From: Nitrospiraceae bacterium
Lineage (GTDB): Bacteria > Nitrospirota > Thermodesulfovibrionia > UBA6902
Length of the DNA stretch: 63,765 bases
Assembly (NCBI GenBank): GCA_003599505.1
Contig: QZKO01000039.1
Coordinates: 1-63,765, forward strand
Reading direction: 5' to 3'
Part shown: positions 49,354 to 57,942 of the stretch, piece by piece
Layout of the letters: each line of letters starts with the position of its first letter
Position numbering within the stretch: the stretch's first letter is position 1
The notes under the pieces: model-generated
The model's input: the letters and a program-made list of their open reading frames with translations, nothing else
Told to the model about the DNA's origin: nothing
Databases searched by the model: none
Made by a program: the position numbers and the translations under genes

Positions 49354-50184
49354 ATGCAAATTTCTTTTGTCATACTTTCATTCAATTCCTGCAGCTACCT
49401 GGAAAGGTGTTTTAATTCCATAATATCGAAGTGCCTGGAAGAGAGACTTAATTACGAAATTATCGTAATCGACAATGGTTCTGCCGATGAATCGAAATCT
49501 GTTATTAAGTCTTATGAAAAAACGCATCCTCATAACTTCGCGACCATATTCCTGCCTGAAAATACGGGCACGACATATTCGAGAAATTTAGGATTAAAGA
49601 AGGCGCGGGGCCGGTATATATGCGTGCTCGATTCCGATACTGAGCTGCTTGACGGCTCCATAAGGAATGTGCTGGGAATCCTCAATAAAGGATCGGACGT
49701 GGGGATCGTGGCTCCCCGGTTGCTTCTGGATGACGGCTCCATTCAGAATTCAGTAAAAAAATTCCCCACTCTTTTCCATAAAATCATCAAGCTGCCGAAC
49801 GCTGTCTTTAAAATAAACACCCCGAACGTCGATTTTTATACGGACTTTCCTTTCAGCGCCGAGACGCCTGTTGATTCCGCCATCTCGGCATGCTGGTTTT
49901 TCAGGAGAGATATCCTCGCGGAGGTCGGGTATCTGGATGAAAAACTGTTTTATTCCCCCGAGGACCTGGAGTTCTGCATGAGGGTGCGCAAAGCCTGCAA
50001 GAGCATAATCTACTTTCCGTTTTTGAAAATATTGCATCACACCCAGCAGATATCTCATAATGACCCCTTCTCAAGGATATCGTTAAGTCATTTTATGGGA
50101 CTGCTTTATTATTTCAGGAAACACGGCGGATGGTTTTCAACAAAAAACATTTATGACTGTTTCAAGCGGACGCAGCAGGATTAG
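49354..50184 (+). CDS. Family 2 glycosyltransferase
   Basis: This 276-residue GT-A enzyme has FVILSFNSCSYLERCFNSII, VIDNGSADESKSVI and VLDSDTELLDG (DxD), followed by ACWFFRRDILAEVGYLDEKLF and YSPEDLEFCMRVRKA. This is the rhamnosyltransferase-like group that adds a sugar to a lipid-linked repeat unit. A 139-nt gap separates it from the ATPase gene; no promoter stood out there. It probably belongs to the variable part of the exopolysaccharide locus. Confidence 0.85.
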   Translation: MQISFVILSFNSCSYLERCFNSIISKCLEERLNYEIIVIDNGSADESKSVIKSYEKTHPHNFATIFLPENTGTTYSRNLGLKKARGRYICVLDSDTELLDGSIRNVLGILNKGSDVGIVAPRLLLDDGSIQNSVKKFPTLFHKIIKLPNAVFKINTPNVDFYTDFPFSAETPVDSAISACWFFRRDILAEVGYLDEKLFYSPEDLEFCMRVRKACKSIIYFPFLKILHHTQQISHNDPFSRISLSHFMGLLYYFRKHGGWFSTKNIYDCFKRTQQD

Positions 50185-50196
50185 AGAAAGGTCAAT

Positions 50197-50295
50197 ATGC
50201 TGAAGATTATTAATGTTGTAGGCGCGAGGCCCAATTTCATGAAAATTGCTCCCATTATTGAGGCCATAGGCAAACACAATATCGAGAGATTTTAG
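50197..50295 (+). pseudogene. wecB: wecB (UDP-GlcNAc 2-epimerase) remnant
   Basis: A 32-codon ORF begins MLKIINVVGARPNFMKIAPI, the unmistakable N-terminus of UDP-N-acetylglucosamine 2-epimerases (about 370 residues in full). After IIEAIGKHNIERF it ends at a TAG. The remaining ~340 residues are gone, replaced directly by the deacetylase gene. It starts 12 nt after the preceding glycosyltransferase with an AGAGAAAGG site. It is likely a deletion scar. Confidence 0.85.
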
Positions 50296-50316
50296 TTCCG
50301 GGAAAGGAGCCGATCA

Positions 50317-51474
50317 ATGACCGTGAAGAAACTTGAAAATATTATAGCTGCAATCTGTATTGTTCTGACGGTGTCAAACTTTGCAATTGCGTCAGACAAC
50401 GGACTGCCTATTGTCATTATCACGGTCGACGTTGAATCAAAGAAAATTGATGGCGTTGAATTGCCCATGCCTGAACAGGTAAACGCGATATGCATGAATA
50501 ATATTTCTTGCGGATTGGGGAAAATGACGGAGCTTCTAAAGGAAAAAGGCTATCCGGCTGTTTTTTTCTTAAACGTTTATGAGTACAAGAAATACGGCGA
50601 AGAGCCGGTCATGGAGATAGCAAAATGGTTTGATGGGGCAGGGCATGACGTTCAGCTTCATATTCATCCTCAATGGGCCTATGATAAAGACCGTAATCTG
50701 ACGCATCAGTACACGCTGGACGAGCAGATTAAAATCATCAGGGACGGCAAGGACCTGCTCGAAAAATGGCTGGACAAACCTGTCCTGGCCCACCGCGCCG
50801 GCGCATACGGAGCCGACGAGAATACATTGAAGGCGCTTATTGAAAACGATATTCTTTATGACAGCTCTCTTTTCATCGCTTCGGAGAATTCGAAAGTCAC
50901 CGCCCTCGATTTAAAGAAAAATGTTCTCTCCATGTACGGGCCTCTCTATGAATTCCCCGTAACCGTCTATAGAAAACATGAGGAGCCCCCTTTTTTAAAA
51001 GGTCTCTTAAAACCTGTTTCGAGGGTTAGAAAATATGACGCGAACTGGTTTGCCGATGAGGCGGAGACGGAAAAGGCCGTGAGGGAAGCAATTGACATGA
51101 AACTTGATTTTATAATTCTCTTTCTTCACAGCTTCTCTTTTATTAAGCATTACACTCCCGATGGAGACAAGATAGCGGATATTGGCGCTATCCACAGATT
51201 TGAACATTTATTAAATATCATAAAAAGAGAAGAATTGAGGGTTATTACTTTCCAGGATATTAAGCCGGGCAATCTGGAGTTAAGCCGCTATTTAAACAGG
51301 CAGGATTCAATTCCCGATATTTCCGCACAAATAAACGCTGTTCAGTATTCAAGAAAACGCATGGGAATAACAGCAGCCAACTATAAAGTTTTTCTGACGG
51401 TCTTCAGTCTTATTGCAATATTTGGATTGATTGCAACAATAAAGTTCATCAAAAGGAAAAACAAAAATGCCTGA
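50317..51474 (+). CDS. Membrane-anchored polysaccharide deacetylase-like protein
   Basis: This 385-residue protein has an N-terminal signal or anchor (IIAAICIVLTVSNFAIAS), a CE4-like domain and a C-terminal membrane helix (VFLTVFSLIAIFGLIATIKF) followed by a basic tail. Metal-type features are TVDVESK (Asp near the start), VQLHIHPQW (HxH) and AHRAGAYGAD. It departs from the typical exosortase-A deacetylase, which has a DVEDWF motif. ATG 50317 follows a GGGAAAGGAG site. Its position right after the wecB scar suggests it replaced lost genes. It would remove acetyl groups from a periplasmic polymer. It overlaps the radical SAM gene by 8 nt. Confidence 0.7.
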   Translation: MTVKKLENIIAAICIVLTVSNFAIASDNGLPIVIITVDVESKKIDGVELPMPEQVNAICMNNISCGLGKMTELLKEKGYPAVFFLNVYEYKKYGEEPVMEIAKWFDGAGHDVQLHIHPQWAYDKDRNLTHQYTLDEQIKIIRDGKDLLEKWLDKPVLAHRAGAYGADENTLKALIENDILYDSSLFIASENSKVTALDLKKNVLSMYGPLYEFPVTVYRKHEEPPFLKGLLKPVSRVRKYDANWFADEAETEKAVREAIDMKLDFIILFLHSFSFIKHYTPDGDKIADIGAIHRFEHLLNIIKREELRVITFQDIKPGNLELSRYLNRQDSIPDISAQINAVQYSRKRMGITAANYKVFLTVFSLIAIFGLIATIKFIKRKNKNA

Positions 51475-52894
51475 CATATTGCTTCTCCATCCGCGGGTAA
51501 ATGAAAGGTCCTTTGGCGGTATGCCCCCTTTGGGGCTTGCCTGGATAGCTTCTTATCTTGAGGACAAAGGATATTCGCTTGAGCTTGTAGATTTTCAGGT
51601 GGACCAGAGGTCGGTCGAGGAGGTGATAAGAAAGGCCGCTCCAGGGATTATCGGCATTTCAGGGACCTCCAATACAAGGTTTAAAAGCTTTGAACTGGCA
51701 AAGATCGCAAAAGGGATTGATGAAAAGATTTTGGTTGTATACGGCGGTTCCCATGCTACTTTTACTGCGGATGACACGTTAAAAAATCTGCCTGAGATCG
51801 ATGTTGTGGTGACCGGAGAGGGCGAAGAGAGCATGAACGAGATAGCAGAATCCGTTTTGAGGAACGGGAAGAAACTCGGAGATATCCCCGGTATCTGTTA
51901 CAGGGAAGACGGCAAGATTGTTCATAATCCGTATCGCCCCCGCATTGAAACACTCGAGGCGCTGCCCCTGCCGAGACGTCATCCGCAGGATATAAAACGC
52001 TATGATCTCAAAATGGATTTCCTGAACGTGCCCGGCGCGTCGGTTATGACTTCCAGGGGATGTCCTGTCAACTGTTCTTACTGCTCTGCAAGCGCCATGT
52101 TCGGAAGGACCCTGACCTTGCGGTCTGCACAAAACATCGTTGATGAAATAGAGATACTGATAAACGATTACGGGTATGAGGGGATAAAATTTTTTGACAG
52201 CACCTTGACACTCAGAAAGAGCCATATAACCTCACTATGCGATGAGATAATGAGGAGGAGGCTGAAATTTCCATGGGAATGCGAAGTGCGTGTTAATACG
52301 GTCACAAAGGATTTGCTGCATATGATGAAAACAGCCGGATGCTACTATGTGGATTTCGGCGTTGAATCGGCAAGTGAGCCGGTCTTGAAAGCTATGCACA
52401 AGGGGATATCGCTTGAACAGGTGATCAATGTCTTTAAGTGGACGAAGGAGCTCGGCATTTATACCAAGGTATTTTTCACTTTCGGTCATATCAAGGAGAC
52501 ACTGGAGGATTCAAAGAAAACCATTGAGTTTATAGACACCTATAATGATTACATTACTTCACCGGGGATAGGAGTGGGAATAAAGATTTACCCCGGGACG
52601 CAGGTTGAAAGGTATGCATATGAAACCGGCTGTCTTGACAAAGGTTTTTCATGGGTCCCCCCGTATCACAGTAAAGAAGCTGAATTTATGAGCGGAGAAC
52701 CGAATGTGCCGCTCTTGATACAGCCCCGGATGGGTTTCAGGGAATTAAGGCAAATAAGATATCTGCTTCTTAAAAGGAGGCTGAAGGACCCTGCCGGTAT
52801 ATTTAAGTCTTTAAAAGACGCCTGGGACAAAGACAACATAAAAAAGCTCTGGACGATAGGGAAAGGGATGGTCCAGGCAAAATTGTCCAAATAA
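51467..52894 (+). CDS. B12-binding domain radical SAM protein
   Basis: This 475-residue protein has a cobalamin-binding domain at 1-165 (LLLHPRVNERSFGGMPPLGL, VVYGGSHATF, VVTGEGEESM). The radical SAM cluster is CPVNCSYC at about 194-201, followed by the barrel and a helical tail. It is distantly like the 4945-6483 enzyme. Such class B enzymes methylate or otherwise rework sugars, lipids or antibiotics. It overlaps the deacetylase gene and is one base from the O-antigen ligase gene, so it is part of the glycan operon. The target is unknown. Confidence 0.8.
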   Translation: MPDILLLHPRVNERSFGGMPPLGLAWIASYLEDKGYSLELVDFQVDQRSVEEVIRKAAPGIIGISGTSNTRFKSFELAKIAKGIDEKILVVYGGSHATFTADDTLKNLPEIDVVVTGEGEESMNEIAESVLRNGKKLGDIPGICYREDGKIVHNPYRPRIETLEALPLPRRHPQDIKRYDLKMDFLNVPGASVMTSRGCPVNCSYCSASAMFGRTLTLRSAQNIVDEIEILINDYGYEGIKFFDSTLTLRKSHITSLCDEIMRRRLKFPWECEVRVNTVTKDLLHMMKTAGCYYVDFGVESASEPVLKAMHKGISLEQVINVFKWTKELGIYTKVFFTFGHIKETLEDSKKTIEFIDTYNDYITSPGIGVGIKIYPGTQVERYAYETGCLDKGFSWVPPYHSKEAEFMSGEPNVPLLIQPRMGFRELRQIRYLLLKRRLKDPAGIFKSLKDAWDKDNIKKLWTIGKGMVQAKLSK

Positions 52895-52895
52895 A

Positions 52896-54266
52896 ATGCT
52901 TGAGTTATTATTGCCTCTCCAGCGACTTTTTAAACCGGTGTTGATCCTGCTGTTGCTGTGGAGCAGTTATCGAACGATATTTATGAGAGACAGGGCTGTG
53001 GGCCTTGTCCTTTATCTCGCGTTAGTCATTATTGTAGACAGTTTCCTGAATACAGGCATTTTTATCCCGGGCATGGAATACGGGAGCATCAGGTATTCGG
53101 AAGTGTGCGCTTTATTTCTTATCTTATATAATCCTCCCAAAAGATACTCAAAGAGGGATAATCGTTTATTTTTTAAATTGCTTTTTTTGTATTTCTTCCT
53201 CTATCTGGTTGCGGCTTTCAGAGGAATAACCATTGAAGACGGATTGAATAACTTCAGGCGGTATATCATTCCCCAGATAACTGCTTTATGGGTGGCTTAC
53301 AGGGGGTTTGACAAAGATGAAGATTATGGAAGATTCCTTTTTTATTTTATGACACTCCTTATACTTATTGCCCTGTTTACATTTTGGGATGTTTTTTTCG
53401 ACCGCTGGATTATGTTTAGTGAAGGCTTGAATACGCAAACATACTCAAGTGGAAGAAAAAACGGAAGATTTGGGAGCTTTTTCCTCAATCCTAATTATAT
53501 GGGAGCCTTTGCGGTATTGGTATTTCCTGTTATTTTTATCAGGACCTTGCTTGAAAGAAATATTATCAAAACAGTTTTTTGCTGGACAGGAGTGCTTGCC
53601 CTGACTTTTGCTTTTGTTGAAACACAGTCAAGAGGACCTATGCTGAGCCTCCTTGTTGCGATGAGTTTCTTTATTTTTATGCCGACAAAGGGATATTCTT
53701 TTATAAAAAAGACAGCGTTTCTGATTGTTCTTGTGTTTGTTATTTATCTGTTTATGCCGGGGTTTTTTGAACATGCAATAGAGAGGTTTTCAACTATTGA
53801 ATCAGAAATGGCAATGGACAAGAAATCAAGAAATACGGTTTGGGAATATACAATTGAAGTAATAAGGAATAATCCCTTATTAGGTGTTGGATTGGGAGAA
53901 ATAACATATTTTAAGAGGATGATCCAGGCCGGTTTCAGGGAAGAGATGATGGCCCGGCCCCTGGATAATCCCCATAATTCCTATCTTGAAATTGCCGTTA
54001 CCGCCGGGATACCCGCTCTCATATTATTTATTTCATTTAATGCCGTATTAATAAGAAAAGGGATATCAAAAATTCTTGCGTTATCAGAATCTGCTAAGGA
54101 CAACTCTCTGTATTTAATGGGCTTTATTGCGGGGCTGCTTGGTTTTCTGGCCTGCCTTTTCCCCGATATGTATCTTTTTACTCAAAATGTCGCTCCTGCG
54201 TATTGGATAATATTCGGGCTTACTTATTCTATAGCCATAAAAGCAGAAGGACCTGAAGAAGCATGA
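52896..54266 (+). CDS. O-antigen ligase/polymerase family membrane protein
   Basis: This 456-residue polytopic protein has about 11-12 membrane helices and a large periplasmic loop. PF04932-type motifs are TQSRGPMLSLLVAMSFF, NPLLGVGLGEI and NPHNSYLEIAVTAGIPA. It either polymerises (Wzy) or ligates (WaaL) lipid-linked glycans at the periplasmic face; sequence alone does not decide. It lies between the radical SAM and formyltransferase genes with short overlaps. Base composition is clearly more AT-rich than the core locus, which fits horizontal exchange of this variable block. Confidence 0.8.
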   Translation: MLELLLPLQRLFKPVLILLLLWSSYRTIFMRDRAVGLVLYLALVIIVDSFLNTGIFIPGMEYGSIRYSEVCALFLILYNPPKRYSKRDNRLFFKLLFLYFFLYLVAAFRGITIEDGLNNFRRYIIPQITALWVAYRGFDKDEDYGRFLFYFMTLLILIALFTFWDVFFDRWIMFSEGLNTQTYSSGRKNGRFGSFFLNPNYMGAFAVLVFPVIFIRTLLERNIIKTVFCWTGVLALTFAFVETQSRGPMLSLLVAMSFFIFMPTKGYSFIKKTAFLIVLVFVIYLFMPGFFEHAIERFSTIESEMAMDKKSRNTVWEYTIEVIRNNPLLGVGLGEITYFKRMIQAGFREEMMARPLDNPHNSYLEIAVTAGIPALILFISFNAVLIRKGISKILALSESAKDNSLYLMGFIAGLLGFLACLFPDMYLFTQNVAPAYWIIFGLTYSIAIKAEGPEEA

Positions 54267-55063
54267 AAGTATTGGTCCTGACTTCATATACGCCTCATAA
54301 CGTATATCTGGTAAACAGGCTGACTTCAAAAAAAGAAATCGTCGCAAAGGTTACTGAAAATCGTCCTCTGCTGTCTTCGAACCGGCAGAAGATGGAAGTC
54401 AGGAAAAAGATGATTCAAAAATACGGGTTAATCAGGACCTTGAATAAACTTTTTTATAATAAATACAAAACTGTTTATGTTAACAGCCGGAGCGCGGACA
54501 CAGTAAAGAACCTTTTATTCCCCGGAAGCCGGGAAATAAAATATACACTTGATGTGCCATCGATCGAGACAGCGAATATAAACGATAAGAAGTGTATTGA
54601 CTTTGTCTCAGCATATAATCCGGACATAATCGCAGTATGTGGAACGGGCGTAATCAAGCCTGAAGTGTTTCGTTTGTCTCGCTATGGCACGATAAATATC
54701 CACTGCGGCATAACCCCTGAATACAGAAGCGCCGACCCGATCCTCTGGGCCTTGTACAATAATGAGCCGGACAAAGTGGGAGTTACGGTCCACTTTGTCG
54801 ATGAAGGGATAGATACGGGAGATATTATTTATCAGAAGGCGGTAGGAGTAACAAAAGACGACAACCTGGATGCCTTGTATTGCAAATGTATAAAAACGGG
54901 GGCGGAGCTGATGATAAAGGCGATTGACGATATCGAAAGAGGCGAGGTGAAGACGTTCAGAAAGGACGCGGTCCCGGGCAGGGCTTATTATCATATGGAC
55001 CTCGGGATATGGCAATATATGAATTTTCTCAGGAGATTTAAAAGACTTAAAAAGAGCTTGTGA
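54263..55063 (+). CDS. Formyltransferase (sugar N-formyltransferase-like)
   Basis: This 266-residue protein has the formyltransferase catalytic core: TINIHCGITPEYRSADPILW (Asn/His), VGVTVHFVDEGIDTGDII (Asp) and PDIIAVCGTGVIKPEV. It lacks the tRNA-binding C-terminal domain of Fmt, so it resembles sugar formyltransferases that use N10-formyl-THF to formylate an amino sugar. The N-terminal ~90 residues do not look like a typical Rossmann cofactor half and may hold acceptor specificity. It overlaps the ligase gene by four bases. Neighbouring deacetylases could expose the amine it formylates. Confidence 0.75.
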   Translation: MKVLVLTSYTPHNVYLVNRLTSKKEIVAKVTENRPLLSSNRQKMEVRKKMIQKYGLIRTLNKLFYNKYKTVYVNSRSADTVKNLLFPGSREIKYTLDVPSIETANINDKKCIDFVSAYNPDIIAVCGTGVIKPEVFRLSRYGTINIHCGITPEYRSADPILWALYNNEPDKVGVTVHFVDEGIDTGDIIYQKAVGVTKDDNLDALYCKCIKTGAELMIKAIDDIERGEVKTFRKDAVPGRAYYHMDLGIWQYMNFLRRFKRLKKSL

Positions 55064-55079
55064 ACTGATTTTCCTTTTC

Positions 55080-56303
55080 ATGAAAACCCTGCACAACAAA
55101 TTAAGAAAAAAATATAACCACTTGAAAAGATCGTATTTGCCTTCTTCAGAGAAGCCGAAAAGATTAATTATTGATAAGGCCAAGTGGCTTAATAACGCCG
55201 ACAGTCCGGTGATGCTTATGATCGACGACTTCACTAACGCATGGCACAGCAGAAACAGCGGGGGATCATGGGATATCGGAGGCGATTGGGGCGGGGGACT
55301 TGATAAAGAAGGCTCTGCTTTTTCTTTTCTCGAAGAAAATCTCCTGAAAGATTTCCCTGAAGTGAAAGTCACTTTCTTCACCGTAGCAGGGAAGATCAGT
55401 CAGTATACCTTTGCCGTGCCGTTTACTTTTTCGGAGTCCCTTAATCACAGCGATGAGTCGAGGGCATTTTTCAGGAAGCTGCATGAGGATGAAAAATCTG
55501 AGATAGCTTATCATGGATATAATCACGGGGCCCCGGGTGAGAAGACCGTGAATTTCATGCAGGAGTGGAAAGGCTTTCGCTCCGTGGACGAGGCGTGCGA
55601 GCAGACGGAAAAGGGGAAGGAGATATTTAAGGACGTATTCGGGGAATATCCGCGCGGAGGGAAATACGGCGGCTGGGAGTATAATGAATTTGCGGATGCA
55701 TCGATTGCTCGCAGCGGGTTTTTGTGGTGGTGCAGGGACTGGATGCCGAGGGATATTAGCGACAGTATAAGCGATAGTTATTATGAACCGCAATTTTTTG
55801 GAGGAAGTTTCGTCGTCGCGCTGCCTTCGACGGTCCATGGATATTTATGGGACAAGGGACAGATTGAAAGGCTTCTGGAGAAACAGCAGATTATTTCTAT
55901 AGAGGAGCATATAGCTCCGGTAAGGCCGGACGGTCTTATTCAAACACCGAACGTTATTGATGATATTGATGAATTAAAGAGCCTGTTTAACTATCTGAGA
56001 AATAAAAAGGTCTGGTATGCAACAGGGACAGAAATAGCAAAATACTTTATTGCATATTCCTTCACCACAATTCACGATATTGAACATGACAGGTTTAAAA
56101 TCAAATATGACGGACACGTCAGGGAGCCGATGCTGACTGTTATAGTTGACTGCCGGTCCTTCTGTGAAGACAATAAAAAACCTGCTGAGAAGGTCATCTT
56201 GCCTGACGGCAAGAAAATAGAGGACTTCGCATATCTGGATAACAGGAGGCATATCATTCGCGTCAATATTCCGGTCCAAAACGGACCTTATCAAATTCAG
56301 TGA
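55080..56303 (+). CDS. Polysaccharide deacetylase-like protein (DUF2334-type)
   Basis: This 407-residue protein has a CE4-like catalytic segment: MLMIDDFTNAWH (Asp pair), IAYHGYNHG (HxxxH), GGKYGGWEYNEF and an EEHIAP segment. The C-terminal ~90 residues form a beta domain (EPMLTVIVDCR, then KVILPDGKKIED). No signal peptide is clear, so it may act in the cytosol or be exported by another route. It overlaps the DUF4091 gene by four bases. It might deacetylate an amino sugar before formylation by the previous gene product. Confidence 0.65.
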   Translation: MKTLHNKLRKKYNHLKRSYLPSSEKPKRLIIDKAKWLNNADSPVMLMIDDFTNAWHSRNSGGSWDIGGDWGGGLDKEGSAFSFLEENLLKDFPEVKVTFFTVAGKISQYTFAVPFTFSESLNHSDESRAFFRKLHEDEKSEIAYHGYNHGAPGEKTVNFMQEWKGFRSVDEACEQTEKGKEIFKDVFGEYPRGGKYGGWEYNEFADASIARSGFLWWCRDWMPRDISDSISDSYYEPQFFGGSFVVALPSTVHGYLWDKGQIERLLEKQQIISIEEHIAPVRPDGLIQTPNVIDDIDELKSLFNYLRNKKVWYATGTEIAKYFIAYSFTTIHDIEHDRFKIKYDGHVREPMLTVIVDCRSFCEDNKKPAEKVILPDGKKIEDFAYLDNRRHIIRVNIPVQNGPYQIQ

Positions 56304-57937
56304 GAAAATTTAATTTATGTGTCCTGGCATCGCTGGTCATAATTATCTTTAGTCTGCAGTCGTCCTGCTTTTTATCTCCTGTTGAACCTTCCGCTTTTAC
56401 CCTTTTTTCTCACGAAATAATGAGAAATATTCCTGAAGCAAAACATAATCTTAAACAGCTTGACTCTATAAAGCTTACTGCGTTGCGGGGCGAATATGAG
56501 CCTTTTGCTTTTTCAGTTTATTGTAATGAGGCCTGCCGGTCTATCGCCGTCCGGATATCGGATCTAAGATCAGGCAGCGGCGTCAATCGGAACGTTGACA
56601 GGATACAAATTGAAATAAACAGATTAAAAACAGGCAGGGCCTCATATGGTATCCGGGACCGGATACTTGAACCGGTCACTGATGAAGGCGTTGAAAGGGG
56701 CAAAAGCGCTGATTTCTGGGTAACGGTATATGTTTCCGAGAATGCGGATTCCGGAACTTATCATGGTATTATGACAGTTACTTCAGGGGATAATGGACCG
56801 GTTAAAATCCCGGTGGAACTAAAAGTTCTGCCTGCAAAACTTGAAGAGCCCAAAGATGTTCAGTTCGCGATGCTGTATACAGTTTCTCCATTCGGTCAGT
56901 ACTTTAAGCCCGGCATGCATGATCAATTGAAACGGGAGGCCCTGGAATTCTACAAAGAGCTGAGGGCGCACGGCATGACCGCGATAAGTCCCAAGAATTC
57001 AGACTGGCCGTACAGAAAGGGGAATATTGACGGGCTAAAGGCAGAGGTAAGAACGGCGCTTGATGCAGGGTTAAACGGCCCTGTGCTGTGGTACATGAGC
57101 TCCCTGATCAACGGCGCAAAGGGAGGGAAGAAATATGCCTATTACGACGGCAAGTGCGACAACTGGGATGAAACGCGCGATTTGCGGAACCTTAAAGAGA
57201 TTATCGGCGCGGTAAAGGAGACCGGAAAGAAAGAGAAGTGGCCTGAAGTTGTTTTCATTACTGTTGATGAGCCGGGCACTGATACAGAGGATAGAAAGAT
57301 TTTAGATACTCGAATGGAAATTCTTGAGAAAACCCTTAAGACAGTGCATGAAACTGGAGCAAAAGGCGCTGCGACTTTAACTGAACCATTGGATGATAAG
57401 CATAATAATCCTCCGTTTGTGAAGGTCCAAAATGAATTGCGCGACCGCTGGAATAATGTACGGCCTTACTGCGATATAAGAATATATGGTTATAGTTATC
57501 CCCAGGGACAAACAAATCTTTACGCTGAAAAGGATGACAGTGAAAGGCGTGGTCATGAAATGTGGTTCTATAACAACAAAGCCGTGATGGGAAACGACCG
57601 TCATATGGCGCGTGTCTTTTTCGGACTGTGGGGGTGGAAGGTCGGAGCGAAAGGCCTGACCGCGTGGACATATCCCGGGAAACGCACGGTTCAATGGGAG
57701 CTGGTCCGTGAGGGGATTGATGATTTTAAGTATCTGAGTTTGATAGAGCGTCTTTTAAAGACAAGGGCGAAAGGTGATAGTGACAGAACGGAAGCTGAAA
57801 GATTTCTTCAGGAGATCTCAGGGAAAGTAGAATTGGATAAGGACGGCTATATAAAAGACCGGGAATCGTGGGAGGACTTTGATTTTGTAACGTTCAGGCA
57901 TGAGGCCGGCGGGATTATAGAGAAGTTGAGTATTTAA
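56300..57937 (+). CDS. DUF4091 family glycoside hydrolase-like protein
   Basis: This 545-residue protein has an N-terminal hydrophobic export segment (CVLASLVIIIFSLQSSCF). An N-terminal beta domain (LRGEYEPFAFSVYC) precedes the DUF4091 catalytic-type barrel with FITVDEPGTD, MWFYNN, RVFFGLWGWKVGAKGLTAWTY and VREGIDDFKYL. Members are predicted hydrolases of surface or host glycans. The GTG start at 56300 overlaps the previous stop. A Cys in QSSC could be a lipobox but has a poor context. It is 5 nt from the amidotransferase gene. It may trim or release the locus's own polymer. Confidence 0.75.
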   Translation: MRKFNLCVLASLVIIIFSLQSSCFLSPVEPSAFTLFSHEIMRNIPEAKHNLKQLDSIKLTALRGEYEPFAFSVYCNEACRSIAVRISDLRSGSGVNRNVDRIQIEINRLKTGRASYGIRDRILEPVTDEGVERGKSADFWVTVYVSENADSGTYHGIMTVTSGDNGPVKIPVELKVLPAKLEEPKDVQFAMLYTVSPFGQYFKPGMHDQLKREALEFYKELRAHGMTAISPKNSDWPYRKGNIDGLKAEVRTALDAGLNGPVLWYMSSLINGAKGGKKYAYYDGKCDNWDETRDLRNLKEIIGAVKETGKKEKWPEVVFITVDEPGTDTEDRKILDTRMEILEKTLKTVHETGAKGAATLTEPLDDKHNNPPFVKVQNELRDRWNNVRPYCDIRIYGYSYPQGQTNLYAEKDDSERRGHEMWFYNNKAVMGNDRHMARVFFGLWGWKVGAKGLTAWTYPGKRTVQWELVREGIDDFKYLSLIERLLKTRAKGDSDRTEAERFLQEISGKVELDKDGYIKDRESWEDFDFVTFRHEAGGIIEKLSI

Positions 57938-57942
57938 TCACT

